DNA of 64,000 nucleotides from an uncultured Clostridia bacterium (GTDB taxonomy: Bacteria > Bacillota > Clostridia > Christensenellales > Borkfalkiaceae), in the NCBI GenBank assembly GCA_947629095.1, contig CANRCK010000002.1, forward strand, positions 226,913-290,912, in the 5' to 3' direction. Shown one piece after another: positions 25,880 through 33,705 of this stretch; positions within the stretch are counted from its first letter, which is position 1, and the number at the start of each line of letters is the position of its first letter. The notes beneath the pieces were generated by a model that saw only the letters and a program-made list of their open reading frames with translations, made no database searches and was not told the origin of the DNA. The position numbers and the translations under genes were made by a program.

Positions 25880-26717
25880 CGCCGACGAACTTATAAAAGC
25901 TGCTTTAAGGGAGGATATCCCCAACGAGGACGTAAGCACCAACGCCGTTATGCCCGAATATAAAAAGGGCGCCGTGCAGCTCATATGCAAGCAAAACGGC
26001 GTATTTTGCGGGCTGGAAGTGTTTGAACGCACTTTTAAAATTCTGGACGGCGAAACAAAGGTAAAAGCCTATGTAAAGGACGGCGACGAGGTTTTAAAGG
26101 GTCAGCTCCTCGCCGAAATAACGGGCGATATCCGCGTTCTTCTTTCGGGCGAGCGGGTTGCGCTGAACTATTTGCAGCGGATGAGCGGCGTGGCAACCTA
26201 CACGCGGCAGATGGTAAAGCTTCTTGGCGGCAGCAAGACCAAGCTTTTGGACACCCGAAAAACCACACCCAATATGCGAATTTTCGAAAAGTACGCCGTA
26301 AAGGTGGGCGGGGGCGAAAACCACCGCTGCAACCTTTCGGACGGGATTCTCTTAAAGGATAACCACATAGGCGCTGCGGGCGGCGTTACCAACGCAATTC
26401 ATATGGCAAAAAAATACGCCTCGTTCGTAAGAAAAATAGAAATCGAGGTGGAAAATCTTGCGCAGGTCCGCGAAGCCGTGGAAGCGGGCGCGGATATAAT
26501 AATGCTGGACAATATGTCGGTTGCGGATATGAAGGAAGCGGTTAAAATAATCGCGGGGCGCGCCCAAACGGAGTGCAGCGGCAACGTCACCCGGGAAAAT
26601 ATAGCGGCGATATTGGAGACGGGCGTTGACTTTGTGTCCAGCGGTGCGCTTACGCACTCCGCGCCCATACTCGATTTGTCTCTCAAAAATCTGCACCCAA
26701 TCGGAGAAGAAGAATGA
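25851..26717 (+). CDS. nadC: Nicotinate-nucleotide pyrophosphorylase (quinolinate phosphoribosyltransferase)
   Basis: NadC makes nicotinate mononucleotide from quinolinate and PRPP. The 288-residue protein carries the usual stretches: REDIPNEDVSTNAV, LNYLQRMSGVATYT, LLDTRKTTPNMR, GGGENHRCNLSDGILLKDNH and IMLDNMS, and ends VDFVSSGALTHSAPILDLSL. It has the usual length. AAGGAGG lies within the nadB coding end, and the stop overlaps niaR by four bases, so all three are translated from one mRNA. Confidence 0.96.
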   Translation: MINPISAVLNADELIKAALREDIPNEDVSTNAVMPEYKKGAVQLICKQNGVFCGLEVFERTFKILDGETKVKAYVKDGDEVLKGQLLAEITGDIRVLLSGERVALNYLQRMSGVATYTRQMVKLLGGSKTKLLDTRKTTPNMRIFEKYAVKVGGGENHRCNLSDGILLKDNHIGAAGGVTNAIHMAKKYASFVRKIEIEVENLAQVREAVEAGADIIMLDNMSVADMKEAVKIIAGRAQTECSGNVTRENIAAILETGVDFVSSGALTHSAPILDLSLKNLHPIGEEE

Positions 26718-27223
26718 AAGCCGAGCGCCGGCGGGAGGAAATATTGAGCCTTATCGGCAACGCCGAACATCCCCTGCCCGCAGGGATACTCGCCGAAAAA
26801 TTCAACGTGTCCCGGCAGGTTATCGTGCAGGACGTGGCAATTTTGCGCGCAAACGGATACGATATCACCGCAACAAGCCGCGGATACGTTTTAAACACCA
26901 AGGCGCGCGCAAGCCGCGTGTTCAAGTGCCGCCATACCTTTGAGCAGATAGTGGACGAGGGTAACCTGATAATATCCGCGGGCGGGAGGATAGAGGATAT
27001 TTCCGTTAACCACCGCCTGTACGGAAAAATTTCCGCGCGGCTGGACCTCTATAACCGCACGCACGTTGAAGAATTATATCGTTCCCTTAAATCGGGCGCA
27101 AGTAAACCGCTCATGAGCGTAACCGACGGATATCATTATCACACCGTCACCGCCGACAACGAGGAAACGCTTGACGAAATTGAAAATCAGCTCCGCCGCG
27201 CAGGATTTTTGATAGAAATTTAA
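26714..27223 (+). CDS. niaR: Niacin-responsive transcriptional repressor NiaR
   Basis: A 169-residue protein with an N-terminal HTH_11-type winged helix (ILAEKFNVSRQVIVQDVAILRANGYDI, about 25-51) and a C-terminal 3H domain whose conserved histidines lie in CRHTFEQI, NHRLYG and DGYHYHTV. This is the architecture of NiaR (YrxA), which represses NAD-synthesis and niacin-uptake genes when niacin is available. It is in the same operon as nadBC and could bind the operator at 24480 and its duplicate at 23333. pnuC is 1.1 kb away on the other strand. Confidence 0.92.
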   Translation: MKAERRREEILSLIGNAEHPLPAGILAEKFNVSRQVIVQDVAILRANGYDITATSRGYVLNTKARASRVFKCRHTFEQIVDEGNLIISAGGRIEDISVNHRLYGKISARLDLYNRTHVEELYRSLKSGASKPLMSVTDGYHYHTVTADNEETLDEIENQLRRAGFLIEI

Positions 27224-27227
27224 AAAG

Positions 27228-27305
27228 AAAGCTGTCACCGTCAACCCCACTTCTGGGCTCCCCTTAGTAAGGGGAGCTGTCACCGAAAGTGACTGAGGGG
27301 ATTGT
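27228..27305. repeat. MITE-like repeat A, half copy 6
   Basis: Only the right half is present: GAAAGCTGTCACCG, GGCTCCCCTTAGTAAGGGGAGCTGTCACCGAAAG and the end GTGACTGAGGGGATTGT, directly after niaR. Confidence 0.75.
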
Positions 27306-27311
27306 CAAATC

Positions 27312-27340
27312 TTGACTTGGGTTACCCCCTGTGATACAAT
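27312..27340 (+). promoter_or_regulatory. sigma-A promoter for the 260-residue lipoprotein
   Basis: TTGACT (27312-27317), a 17-bp spacer ending TGTGA and TACAAT (27335-27340), immediately after a repeat A end. Confidence 0.65.
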
Positions 27341-27363
27341 AATTTTGAAATCAAGGGTAAGTT

Positions 27364-28146
27364 ATGAAAAAATTTTTACTTGTATTTTTATTGTTCGCTG
27401 TGGGGCTGTGTTCGGTTGGCTGCGCGGAACCCAAACAATTTGAAATCTCTTTCAGGGAGGGGCTGTTTCAGGGGATATCCGATGATAATTCCGGGCTGAC
27501 AATCAGTGTGGAATTTTCAGAAACGGACCAAATGGAATATATTAAAACCAATGCGAATAAAGCCAAAGATTTGTCTACGGTAGATACAAAGTTCTATACG
27601 TCATATCACGTCAATTTTGTTTTGAGCGAAGGTAACGAAAATTATGTTTTGGAGTTTGCCGAATTAGCTGCAAAAAATTTCCAAACGACAGATACATATA
27701 AGTTTATAAATATTAAAGGCGATACATTTGACCGTAAACTGAATATATCCGACATTGAAATGCAACTGATAGATAATGACGGCGACAAAACGGCAGATGA
27801 ACTGAAAATCGATTATAAGCTCAATGAAAAAAAGGGTGGCGCAACTTTGAAATTTATTTCAGAGGGAGAGGAAAGTCCCGTTGCGCATCATAATTTTAAA
27901 TATAATATCAGCTTGACGTGCGATGATAATATCGGCTTTGAAATCAAAGAGGGGGATTCGTTTTGGGCGGGAACAGAATTGTTTTATTCCGTCTATGCGG
28001 TTGAAGGGTACAAGGTTATCATGTACGTCAACAATGATCCATATATGGAAATCGAACCCGACGGAATAAAAATTATGCGTTTTAAATATGTTACGGGTTA
28101 TAGCGATATCTGCATTGAATTTCAATCGGTATCAATTCCCGTTTGA
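27364..28146 (+). CDS. Exported lipoprotein of unknown function
   Basis: The 260-residue protein has a lipoprotein signal ending CSVGCAEP (Cys20). The rest is a single extracellular part with alternating strands and the acidic, EF-hand-like loop DNDGDKTADELK (about 139-150) that could bind calcium. I do not recognise the family. Its base composition is more AT-rich than its neighbours, suggesting a different origin. It is flanked on both sides by repeat A copies, which may have helped it move. Confidence 0.65.
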   Translation: MKKFLLVFLLFAVGLCSVGCAEPKQFEISFREGLFQGISDDNSGLTISVEFSETDQMEYIKTNANKAKDLSTVDTKFYTSYHVNFVLSEGNENYVLEFAELAAKNFQTTDTYKFINIKGDTFDRKLNISDIEMQLIDNDGDKTADELKIDYKLNEKKGGATLKFISEGEESPVAHHNFKYNISLTCDDNIGFEIKEGDSFWAGTELFYSVYAVEGYKVIMYVNNDPYMEIEPDGIKIMRFKYVTGYSDICIEFQSVSIPV

Positions 28147-28149
28147 TTT

Positions 28150-28305
28150 TGTAAACAGACAGCTCCCCCCTTGTTGCAAGGGGGGAGCCAATTTTAGAGG
28201 GCGTTTTCCTTGCGCCGTGTGAGAAAGCTGTCACCGAACCCAACCACTTGGCTCCCCTTAGTAAGGGGAGCTGTCACCGAAAGTGACTGAGGGGATTGTC
28301 AAATT
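28150..28305. repeat. MITE-like repeat A, copy 7
   Basis: Contains GCTCCCCCCTTG...CAAGGGGGGAGCC, the TGTGAGAAAGCTGTCACCGAA block, CTCCCCTTAGTAAGGGGAG and the end GTGACTGAGGGGATTGT; the left terminus is missing. Confidence 0.8.
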
Positions 28306-28318
28306 CCGTTTGATTTGC

Positions 28319-28380
28319 GCTATCGCTTGTCAAGCGGCAACGCAATTAAGATATCAAGCTCAAGCGTTATGCTTGCGGGA
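28319..28380. repeat. Repeat B element overlapping the pnuC 3' end
   Basis: CGCTTGTCAAGCG (28324-28336) and CAAGCGTTATGCTTG (28361-28375) separated by GCAACGCAATTAAGATATC. The same layout recurs near 44.9 kb. The pnuC stop codon uses the CA of CAAGCG. Confidence 0.8.
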
Positions 28381-29040
28381 ACGGCGGAGCCAGCTTATGG
28401 CGGTGTAGGTGTCGTTTATCAAAAATATCGAAAAGCACACCACGAGCGAAATATAATCTATACTCTGCACAAGCGCCAGCGACCACAGCACAATCATAAC
28501 AATGTCGTTCAAAATGAACAGCAGGGCGTACTGCGGCAGTCTGAGGCACATAAAAAACAGCGCGGCAAAACTTGTTGCAACGGAAATAGTGCTCGGTATA
28601 AGATTTGCGGTGTTGAAATATCTCAGCAAAAAGAAAAATCCCGTAGTCACTCCGGCGTTCAAAACCAGCATAACAGCAACCTTTTTAAGGGTTATTTCAG
28701 CCGTTTTCACAGTGTTTTGTTCTGCGTTTTTGTGCCACGTAAACAGCGAAACCGCCGAAACGGGCGCCTGCATGGCAAGGTAGATTATCATTTCGCCGTA
28801 ATACCCGAAGAAATAGGAAATTATAGCATATATAACCGCAAAAATTATAATAAGCACGGGCGCGATGGGGTCGCCGCGGGCGGCGAATATAAGCGAGGTC
28901 ACCCCCACAAGCGACGCGGCAAGGGAGGCGTAGTCCGTGCTCAGAACGGCAAAGTGCGCAGTAATTATTGCAGCGAGCGACCCTATCCACAGGCACCACT
29001 CGAATTTTGTAAAGCCCTTAAAGGGATTGCGTAATTTCAT
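28360..29040 (-). CDS. pnuC: PnuC-type nicotinamide riboside transporter
   Basis: A 226-residue integral membrane protein with about seven hydrophobic helices and the PnuC-like stretches FKGFTKFEWCLWIGS near the start, YFFGYYGEMIIYLAMQ in the middle and FLINDTYTAISWLRR at the end. PnuC moves nicotinamide riboside (or related vitamins) by facilitated diffusion; its nearness to nadBC-niaR supports an NAD role. The start has AAAGGA upstream. The last residues, HNA, are encoded by repeat B, which also makes the TGA stop, exactly as in dnaN. Confidence 0.82.
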   Translation of the reverse strand: MKLRNPFKGFTKFEWCLWIGSLAAIITAHFAVLSTDYASLAASLVGVTSLIFAARGDPIAPVLIIIFAVIYAIISYFFGYYGEMIIYLAMQAPVSAVSLFTWHKNAEQNTVKTAEITLKKVAVMLVLNAGVTTGFFFLLRYFNTANLIPSTISVATSFAALFFMCLRLPQYALLFILNDIVMIVLWSLALVQSIDYISLVVCFSIFLINDTYTAISWLRRSRKHNA

Positions 29041-29059
29041 AGCTTTTTAATCCTTTAAT

Positions 29060-29088
29060 ATAGTATAAAAAACTCAAAAAAGTGTCAA
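29060..29088 (-). promoter_or_regulatory. sigma-A promoter of pnuC
   Basis: On the minus strand TTGACA (29083-29088), a 17-bp spacer and TACTAT (29060-29065). It lacks the full TGACAGGTGTAAA operator seen at nadB. Confidence 0.65.
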
Positions 29089-29133
29089 GTATTTTCAACT
29101 TCCGTGCCGTTTAAAACTTTTGCCGCCGCTTAT

Positions 29134-29162
29134 TTGACAAATTGTAAATTTGGGGCTATATT
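29134..29162 (+). promoter_or_regulatory. sigma-A promoter of the 376-residue lipoprotein
   Basis: TTGACA (29134-29139), a 17-bp spacer and TATATT (29157-29162); AAGGAGAAG precedes the start codon. Confidence 0.7.
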
Positions 29163-29204
29163 CTTATACATAAAAATCCAAAATATTTTTATAAGGAGAA
29201 GAAA

Positions 29205-30335
29205 ATGAAAAAATTAATGGCAATTGCCGCAGCCGCGCTTTCGCTTACCATGGCGTTCGGTTTTGCGGCTTGCGGTAACACACCCGCAACAAAACCTCTC
29301 GACAAAAACTACAACGACTATGACCTCAACGACGCAACGCAACAGCAGACGGTTGAGCAGAGCGTAGTGGACCACATCGACGTCGACAAGCTTTTCGGCG
29401 ACACTTCAAAAGGTTTATCCTACGGCGCAACGGGCACCACGGCTATTTCGGTAGAATTTAAAAATCTTTCGCTCGTTCCCGCCGTTCCCGAAGGTCAAAC
29501 GGCTCCCGAAGCCGCAACCGTGAACGGTTCCATAAAGCTCGAAGCCAACGAAACCGCCTATGCCGAACAGATTGATGGCGCGTCCGCACCCAAGGTTACG
29601 TCAAAAGTCGGCTTTAAAAAGAGCGGCGAAATCACCCTCAACGAGAGCGCAGTCAGCCTTATAAAGAAAATGACGGGAATGGAAGACGCGCAGTACACGC
29701 TTTTGGATAGCGTTCTCAAGGGAGATTATTCCTTCGACGCGTATATCGACGAGAATATGACAGCGTATGTAACAGTGCCCGAGAGCCTTGCAGGCGGATT
29801 GGGTCTGCCCGAAAGCGGCAAAATCAAGATTTCCATGGCGTATTCAAACCCCTCGGGTCCCTACGCATTGGCTACGGCAGCGGTAGAACCCACCGAAAAA
29901 CAGCATATATCCCAAGTTGTAGGCAGCGTTTTGCAGTATTGTGCAAAGTACAAGGTAGGCGTTTCCATGTATGACGGCGAGGACGGCTTCGGCGTTAAGT
30001 TGACCGCAGACAAGAATTCGCTTATTTCTGTTCTCAATGATACCTCGCTGAACATTCCCCAGAATATTTTAACCTATCTCAATTCCGATAAGATTACCTA
30101 CAACGGATGCCTTGTTGAAGTAGGCGTTATGCTCGATGCCGATGGCGCACTGTCTTCGGCACAGCTCAAGTTAGAGCTTGACGTAAACGCAAACGGACTT
30201 GTAATTCCCAACGTCGGCACGGTTACGGGCGGCGTTGCCGTTAAGTTTGATTTGTCGCTCGGCAACACTGCCGAGAAGGTAACGGCGCCCGCCGACCTCG
30301 ACAAATATACGGAATACGTTCCCTCGGCAAACTAA
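29205..30335 (+). CDS. Exported lipoprotein of unknown function
   Basis: The 376-residue protein has a lipoprotein signal ending MAFGFAACGN (Cys23), almost the same as in the lipoproteins at 21.8 and 23.5 kb. The mature part is rich in Lys, Glu and Thr and reads as one or two beta-sandwich domains, with no catalytic motif that I can name. A strong promoter, AAGGAGAAG and a perfect terminator suggest high expression as a single-gene unit. Confidence 0.7.
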   Translation: MKKLMAIAAAALSLTMAFGFAACGNTPATKPLDKNYNDYDLNDATQQQTVEQSVVDHIDVDKLFGDTSKGLSYGATGTTAISVEFKNLSLVPAVPEGQTAPEAATVNGSIKLEANETAYAEQIDGASAPKVTSKVGFKKSGEITLNESAVSLIKKMTGMEDAQYTLLDSVLKGDYSFDAYIDENMTAYVTVPESLAGGLGLPESGKIKISMAYSNPSGPYALATAAVEPTEKQHISQVVGSVLQYCAKYKVGVSMYDGEDGFGVKLTADKNSLISVLNDTSLNIPQNILTYLNSDKITYNGCLVEVGVMLDADGALSSAQLKLELDVNANGLVIPNVGTVTGGVAVKFDLSLGNTAEKVTAPADLDKYTEYVPSAN

Positions 30336-30345
30336 ACATTCGGAT

Positions 30346-30379
30346 AAAAAAAGACGGAACTTCGGTTCCGTCTTTTTTT
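30346..30379. terminator. Bidirectional intrinsic terminator
   Basis: AAAAAAAGACGGAAC, TTCG tetraloop, GTTCCGTCTTTTTTT: a 15-bp stem. It serves the lipoprotein on the plus strand and the bile-salt hydrolase gene on the minus strand. Confidence 0.93.
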
Positions 30380-30394
30380 GTGCCTGAATGAAGG

Positions 30395-31330
30395 TCAGCC
30401 GCAGATAACTATTTCGCTGCCGCTGCAATTTTCCTCCGTAAGCGCGCTTTTAACGCTTTCCCCGGAATAGGCTCTGCGGGTATACGATTTATCCATTGTG
30501 TTGCAGCAGCAGGAGTACACGGTGTATTGGAAGCCCGTTGCGCCCTCCACGCAGCCGTTGGGCACCTTGACCGATTCCAAAAGATTGAAAAAGTCGCTTT
30601 CGGAAAGCTCGTTTTTTTCAGGCTTGAGATTATATTTTACGAATGCCGCTCTCACAAAGCGGGACGGCGACGACCAGTCGCCGGGCAGCCCCAAGGCTCC
30701 CATTCCGCGGCTGTAGGGGGCAAGGTCCAGCTTATCCGTAAACGCCGTTTTGGGGTTGTAGGGCGAGAGCGCGGCGTAGTTTTTAAGGTTGAACAGCTGC
30801 TTTTCAAAGGTGGGATTGTTTGTGAGCACGCCCGCGGGGTTGTCGTAAACCTTAAGCCCCTCTTCAACGCTCTCAACAACTATCTCGCCCGAGGCGTCGC
30901 CTATCATCCAATGCAGAGGGGTGTGGGGGAGAGCTTCCGAAAAGGAAATGTCGGCTATATTTACGTTTTTAAGCTCCGCCCGTGCCTCTTCAAGGTTTTT
31001 GCACTTGCCTAAAATATATAAAATTATTTCAAACGGCGCAAGATTTATCTTGTCCCCGTCCACGGGGTGATATACTGCGTTCCCGGGGAAATTCAGCCCC
31101 GCCATACATAGCCCGCAGTCGTTCATCGCCTCGTAGTACAGGGGCGCGCCGCCCACAACCAACGCCGTACCTATAACCGCGCAGTGGGTTTTCAGGGTTT
31201 CGGCTGCCCTGAATTTAACGGGGAAGCTGCGGGGAGTTATTACAGTCCTTTCGCCGTTGCCCGAGCACACGTCCAGCGTCCGCCCGAAAAAGTAATTGTC
31301 GTTTGATTTAATTCCTATTGCCGTACACAT
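30395..31330 (-). CDS. bsh: Choloylglycine hydrolase (bile-salt hydrolase family)
   Basis: The 311-residue protein is an Ntn-hydrolase beginning MCTAIG, where removal of Met exposes the nucleophile Cys2. Other active-site segments are present: GRTLDV (Arg/Asp), CMAGLNFPGNAVY (Asn typical of bile-salt rather than penicillin acylases), GVLTNNPTFEKQ (Asn) and WSSPSRFVRA (Arg). The family deconjugates glycine- or taurine-bile acids; penicillin V acylase is the alternative. No signal peptide is present, as usual. It points to a vertebrate-gut habitat. AAGGAAA precedes the ATG, but no clear promoter of its own was found. Confidence 0.9.
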   Translation of the reverse strand: MCTAIGIKSNDNYFFGRTLDVCSGNGERTVITPRSFPVKFRAAETLKTHCAVIGTALVVGGAPLYYEAMNDCGLCMAGLNFPGNAVYHPVDGDKINLAPFEIILYILGKCKNLEEARAELKNVNIADISFSEALPHTPLHWMIGDASGEIVVESVEEGLKVYDNPAGVLTNNPTFEKQLFNLKNYAALSPYNPKTAFTDKLDLAPYSRGMGALGLPGDWSSPSRFVRAAFVKYNLKPEKNELSESDFFNLLESVKVPNGCVEGATGFQYTVYSCCCNTMDKSYTRRAYSGESVKSALTEENCSGSEIVICG

Positions 31331-31368
31331 AAGCTATTTATTTCCTTAAAAAATATTCCGTAAACAAC

Positions 31369-31391
31369 GGGCGGCGGAATTTCCGCCGCCC
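31369..31391. terminator. Hairpin between the aldo-keto reductase and bile-salt hydrolase genes
   Basis: GGGCGGCGGAA, one base, TTCCGCCGCCC. It probably terminates or attenuates the upstream minus-strand operon. Confidence 0.6.
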
Positions 31392-31399
31392 CGAAAATA

Positions 31400-32494
31400 T
31401 TATTTTTCAAAAATTGCCGCAACGTCTTTAAGATAGCTTCTTATTTTTAAGTGCTGCGGGCATACGTTTTCGCACCGTCCGCACAACACGCATTGCCCGG
31501 GCTTTCCGCCCTGAACGTTTTTGTAATCTCCGTCCAGATGCCTTTTCATGCGCATATACTCGTTGTACAGCCCAAAGTAATCGGGAATGGATATCTTTTG
31601 CGGGCAGCCGTCCACGCAGTAGCGGCAGGCAGTGCAGGGGATTGCGGTGTAATTTTTTATGGTCTCGGCTGCGGTCTCCACCAGCGCGAAGCCGTCCTTG
31701 TCGAGCGGTTTAAAATCCCGCATATATGAGGTGTTGTCGTCAACCTGCTCTATGTTGCTCATTCCCGAAAGCACCGTCAAAACGTTGGGGAGGGAGGCGG
31801 CGTATCTCACCGCCCAGCTTGCAACCGAGGCGTCCGGGTCGGCTTTTTTGAACAGTTCCTCCACGGGCTTGGGCACGTTTGCAAGCGCGCCGCCCTTTAC
31901 GGGTTCCATAATTATTATGGGCTTGCCGTGCTTTACCGCCGTTTCGTAGCACTGCCTTCCGCAAATGGCGGGGGAGTCCCAGTCTATGTAGTTTATCTGC
32001 AGCTGCACGAACTCCGTTTCGGGGTGTTCTGTTAAAATCCGGTCCAAAAGTTCGGGGGAATCGTGGAACGAAAAGCCTATGTGTTTTATTTTCCCCTCGG
32101 CTTTCATCTGTGAAATAAACCCGAACGCGTTCAGCTGTTGGGCTTTTTCATACTCTTTTTTGTTTATTGCGTGTAGCCAATAGTAATCCACGTACTCTAC
32201 GCCCAGCCTTTGAAGCTGCTCAAAAAAGATTCTTTTGAAATCTTCCGCCTTTTCCACGCGGAACATGGGCATTTTTGTGGTTATGGTAAAGGCGTTCCTC
32301 GGGTATCTTTCAACCAACGCTTCGCGCAGGGCGCACTCGCTCTTTCCGCCATGATAATTGTACGCCGTATCGTAGTACGTAAATCCGCGGCTCTGGAAAA
32401 GGTCAACCATTTCCTTGAACCGTTCCACGTCTATATTGGAGTTATCGCCGTCGAGCACCGGCAGGCGCATGCACCCGAACCCGAGTTTTTTCAC
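31400..32494 (-). CDS. Aldo/keto reductase with a C-terminal 2[4Fe-4S] ferredoxin domain
   Basis: A 364-residue protein. Residues about 1-280 form an aldo/keto reductase barrel with FTYYDTAYNYHGGKSE (catalytic Asp/Tyr), KIKHIGFSFH and the N-terminal GFGCMRLP. Residues about 290-364 carry two iron-sulfur cluster motifs, CTACRYCVDGCP and CVLCGRCENVCP. This fused form is common in anaerobes and probably couples substrate reduction to ferredoxin-type electrons; the substrate is unknown. The start is GTG, overlapping the stop of the upstream DUF1893 gene (GTGA). Confidence 0.9.
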   Translation of the reverse strand: MKKLGFGCMRLPVLDGDNSNIDVERFKEMVDLFQSRGFTYYDTAYNYHGGKSECALREALVERYPRNAFTITTKMPMFRVEKAEDFKRIFFEQLQRLGVEYVDYYWLHAINKKEYEKAQQLNAFGFISQMKAEGKIKHIGFSFHDSPELLDRILTEHPETEFVQLQINYIDWDSPAICGRQCYETAVKHGKPIIIMEPVKGGALANVPKPVEELFKKADPDASVASWAVRYAASLPNVLTVLSGMSNIEQVDDNTSYMRDFKPLDKDGFALVETAAETIKNYTAIPCTACRYCVDGCPQKISIPDYFGLYNEYMRMKRHLDGDYKNVQGGKPGQCVLCGRCENVCPQHLKIRSYLKDVAAIFEK

Positions 32495-32901
32495 CTTTCA
32501 CCGCCTGTTTTTTTAATCAAAATTTCGTAGGCGTCGTCCACGTTGTCCACGTTCAGAACCGCCTGTTCCATGGGGCAGATGCCCGTGTTGTTTCGGTTGA
32601 TGATATTGGGAACAAGCGTGCCGTAGAGGCAAATTACCCTGTGCTTTTTGAGCATTGCAAGCGCGGGTTCCGAAATTACTTCGGCATACACCTCTATTGC
32701 GCCGCCGCGGACAAGCAGCATCGCAGCGGCTTTTCCCACTACTTTATCGGCAACGAACGAGCCCGTAAGGGAGCCGGATTGCAGCGATAAAAGGGTATCG
32801 ACGCCGTGTTTGTTGTAAGTGAGCACTCCGCCGCCGTTTACTATGACAAGGGAAGCGCCTTCCTGTAAAAGTTGTTTTGCCTTATTAAGATTTTTGTTCA
32901 T
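32491..32901 (-). CDS. DUF1893 protein
   Basis: A 136-residue soluble protein matching DUF1893 in LVIVNGGGVLTYNKHGVDTLL, VADKVVGKAAAMLLVRGG and the late CPMEQAVLNV segment, which carries a cysteine. The fold has been linked to cytidine-deaminase-like proteins, but the function is unproven. ATG 32901 is chosen because the upstream extension runs into the next gene. It overlaps the membrane protein gene upstream by 17 bp and the aldo-keto reductase by 4 bp, so the three form one operon. Confidence 0.78.
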   Translation of the reverse strand: MNKNLNKAKQLLQEGASLVIVNGGGVLTYNKHGVDTLLSLQSGSLTGSFVADKVVGKAAAMLLVRGGAIEVYAEVISEPALAMLKKHRVICLYGTLVPNIINRNNTGICPMEQAVLNVDNVDDAYEILIKKTGGER

Positions 32902-33451
32902 GATCAAGCACCGCAAAGAGAAGCATAGCGAGCAGGGGAACTATCAAGGCTTGCAGCCAAAGCCCCGTCATGCTCGTAACAACAGAGTTCCAAAGATAAG
33001 CAAAGCTCTTTCCCGCAATCAGGTTGTACACAACGTATACAAGCCTGCCCGCCGCCTGTGCGGTAAGCACCGCGGGGAAGGAGACGAGGGGCGATTTTTG
33101 AGCGCGTTTTGCAAATAATCCCGCAACCGCGCCAAAGGTTGCCACCTCCAAAACCATGTAGGGCAGCCTATCGAGGGAGGGCATTGCCGAAGAAAGGGTG
33201 AGGGTGGTGAACCCGAAGCTTATAATGGGGGATAACAGCCCCACGCCAAGCCCCCACTGCCAGCCCAGCAGTATCCCCGCAAGCAGCGCGGGCATATACA
33301 TGGGCATATAAATTCCGCCCGCGGCGGCGCCGCCCAGGGCGTGCGTAAGCTGGGGCAGGGCTACTGCCATAACGGCAAGCAAAACCGCAATGGTTGCCTT
33401 TACGGTAATTTTTACCGAAAGTTTGGTTTTGTTTAAAGCCATGTCAAGCAT
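32885..33451 (-). CDS. Membrane protein resembling an ECF-transporter substrate-binding (S) component
   Basis: The 188-residue protein has about five to six hydrophobic helices and small-residue-rich loops (HALGGAAAGGIYMPMYMPALLAGILLG) typical of ECF S components, which bind a vitamin and share an energising EcfA/T module encoded elsewhere. The substrate cannot be read. Being first in an operon with DUF1893 and an iron-sulfur aldo-keto reductase may link the vitamin to that chemistry. The start has GGGAG upstream. Confidence 0.65.
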   Translation of the reverse strand: MLDMALNKTKLSVKITVKATIAVLLAVMAVALPQLTHALGGAAAGGIYMPMYMPALLAGILLGWQWGLGVGLLSPIISFGFTTLTLSSAMPSLDRLPYMVLEVATFGAVAGLFAKRAQKSPLVSFPAVLTAQAAGRLVYVVYNLIAGKSFAYLWNSVVTSMTGLWLQALIVPLLAMLLFAVLDHEQKS

Positions 33452-33514
33452 AAATAAAACTCCCGTAAATAAAAATTTTTATAATAAAAGCCAAAAAAGA
33501 AATTTTTCGCTTGC

Positions 33515-33543
33515 ATTATATCACAACTGCGCGGCAAAATCAA
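33515..33543 (-). promoter_or_regulatory. sigma-A promoter of the ECF-S/DUF1893/aldo-keto reductase operon
   Basis: On the minus strand TTGATT (33538-33543), a 17-bp spacer ending TGTGA and TATAAT (33515-33520); the leader is about 55 nt. Confidence 0.65.
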
Positions 33544-33705
33544 CGGAAATGCCCGAAAACGCCGTTTGAAAAATCTTAACATCGGGTCCGCCCGCGCGGG
33601 CGCGGGGCAAATAAAATAGGACGGAATAAGGCGATTATGCGCCCGTTTTTAATTGCTTTTTTGCGGCGGCGGTGATAAAATTTTTTCGTTAATCGGAACA
33701 AACAT

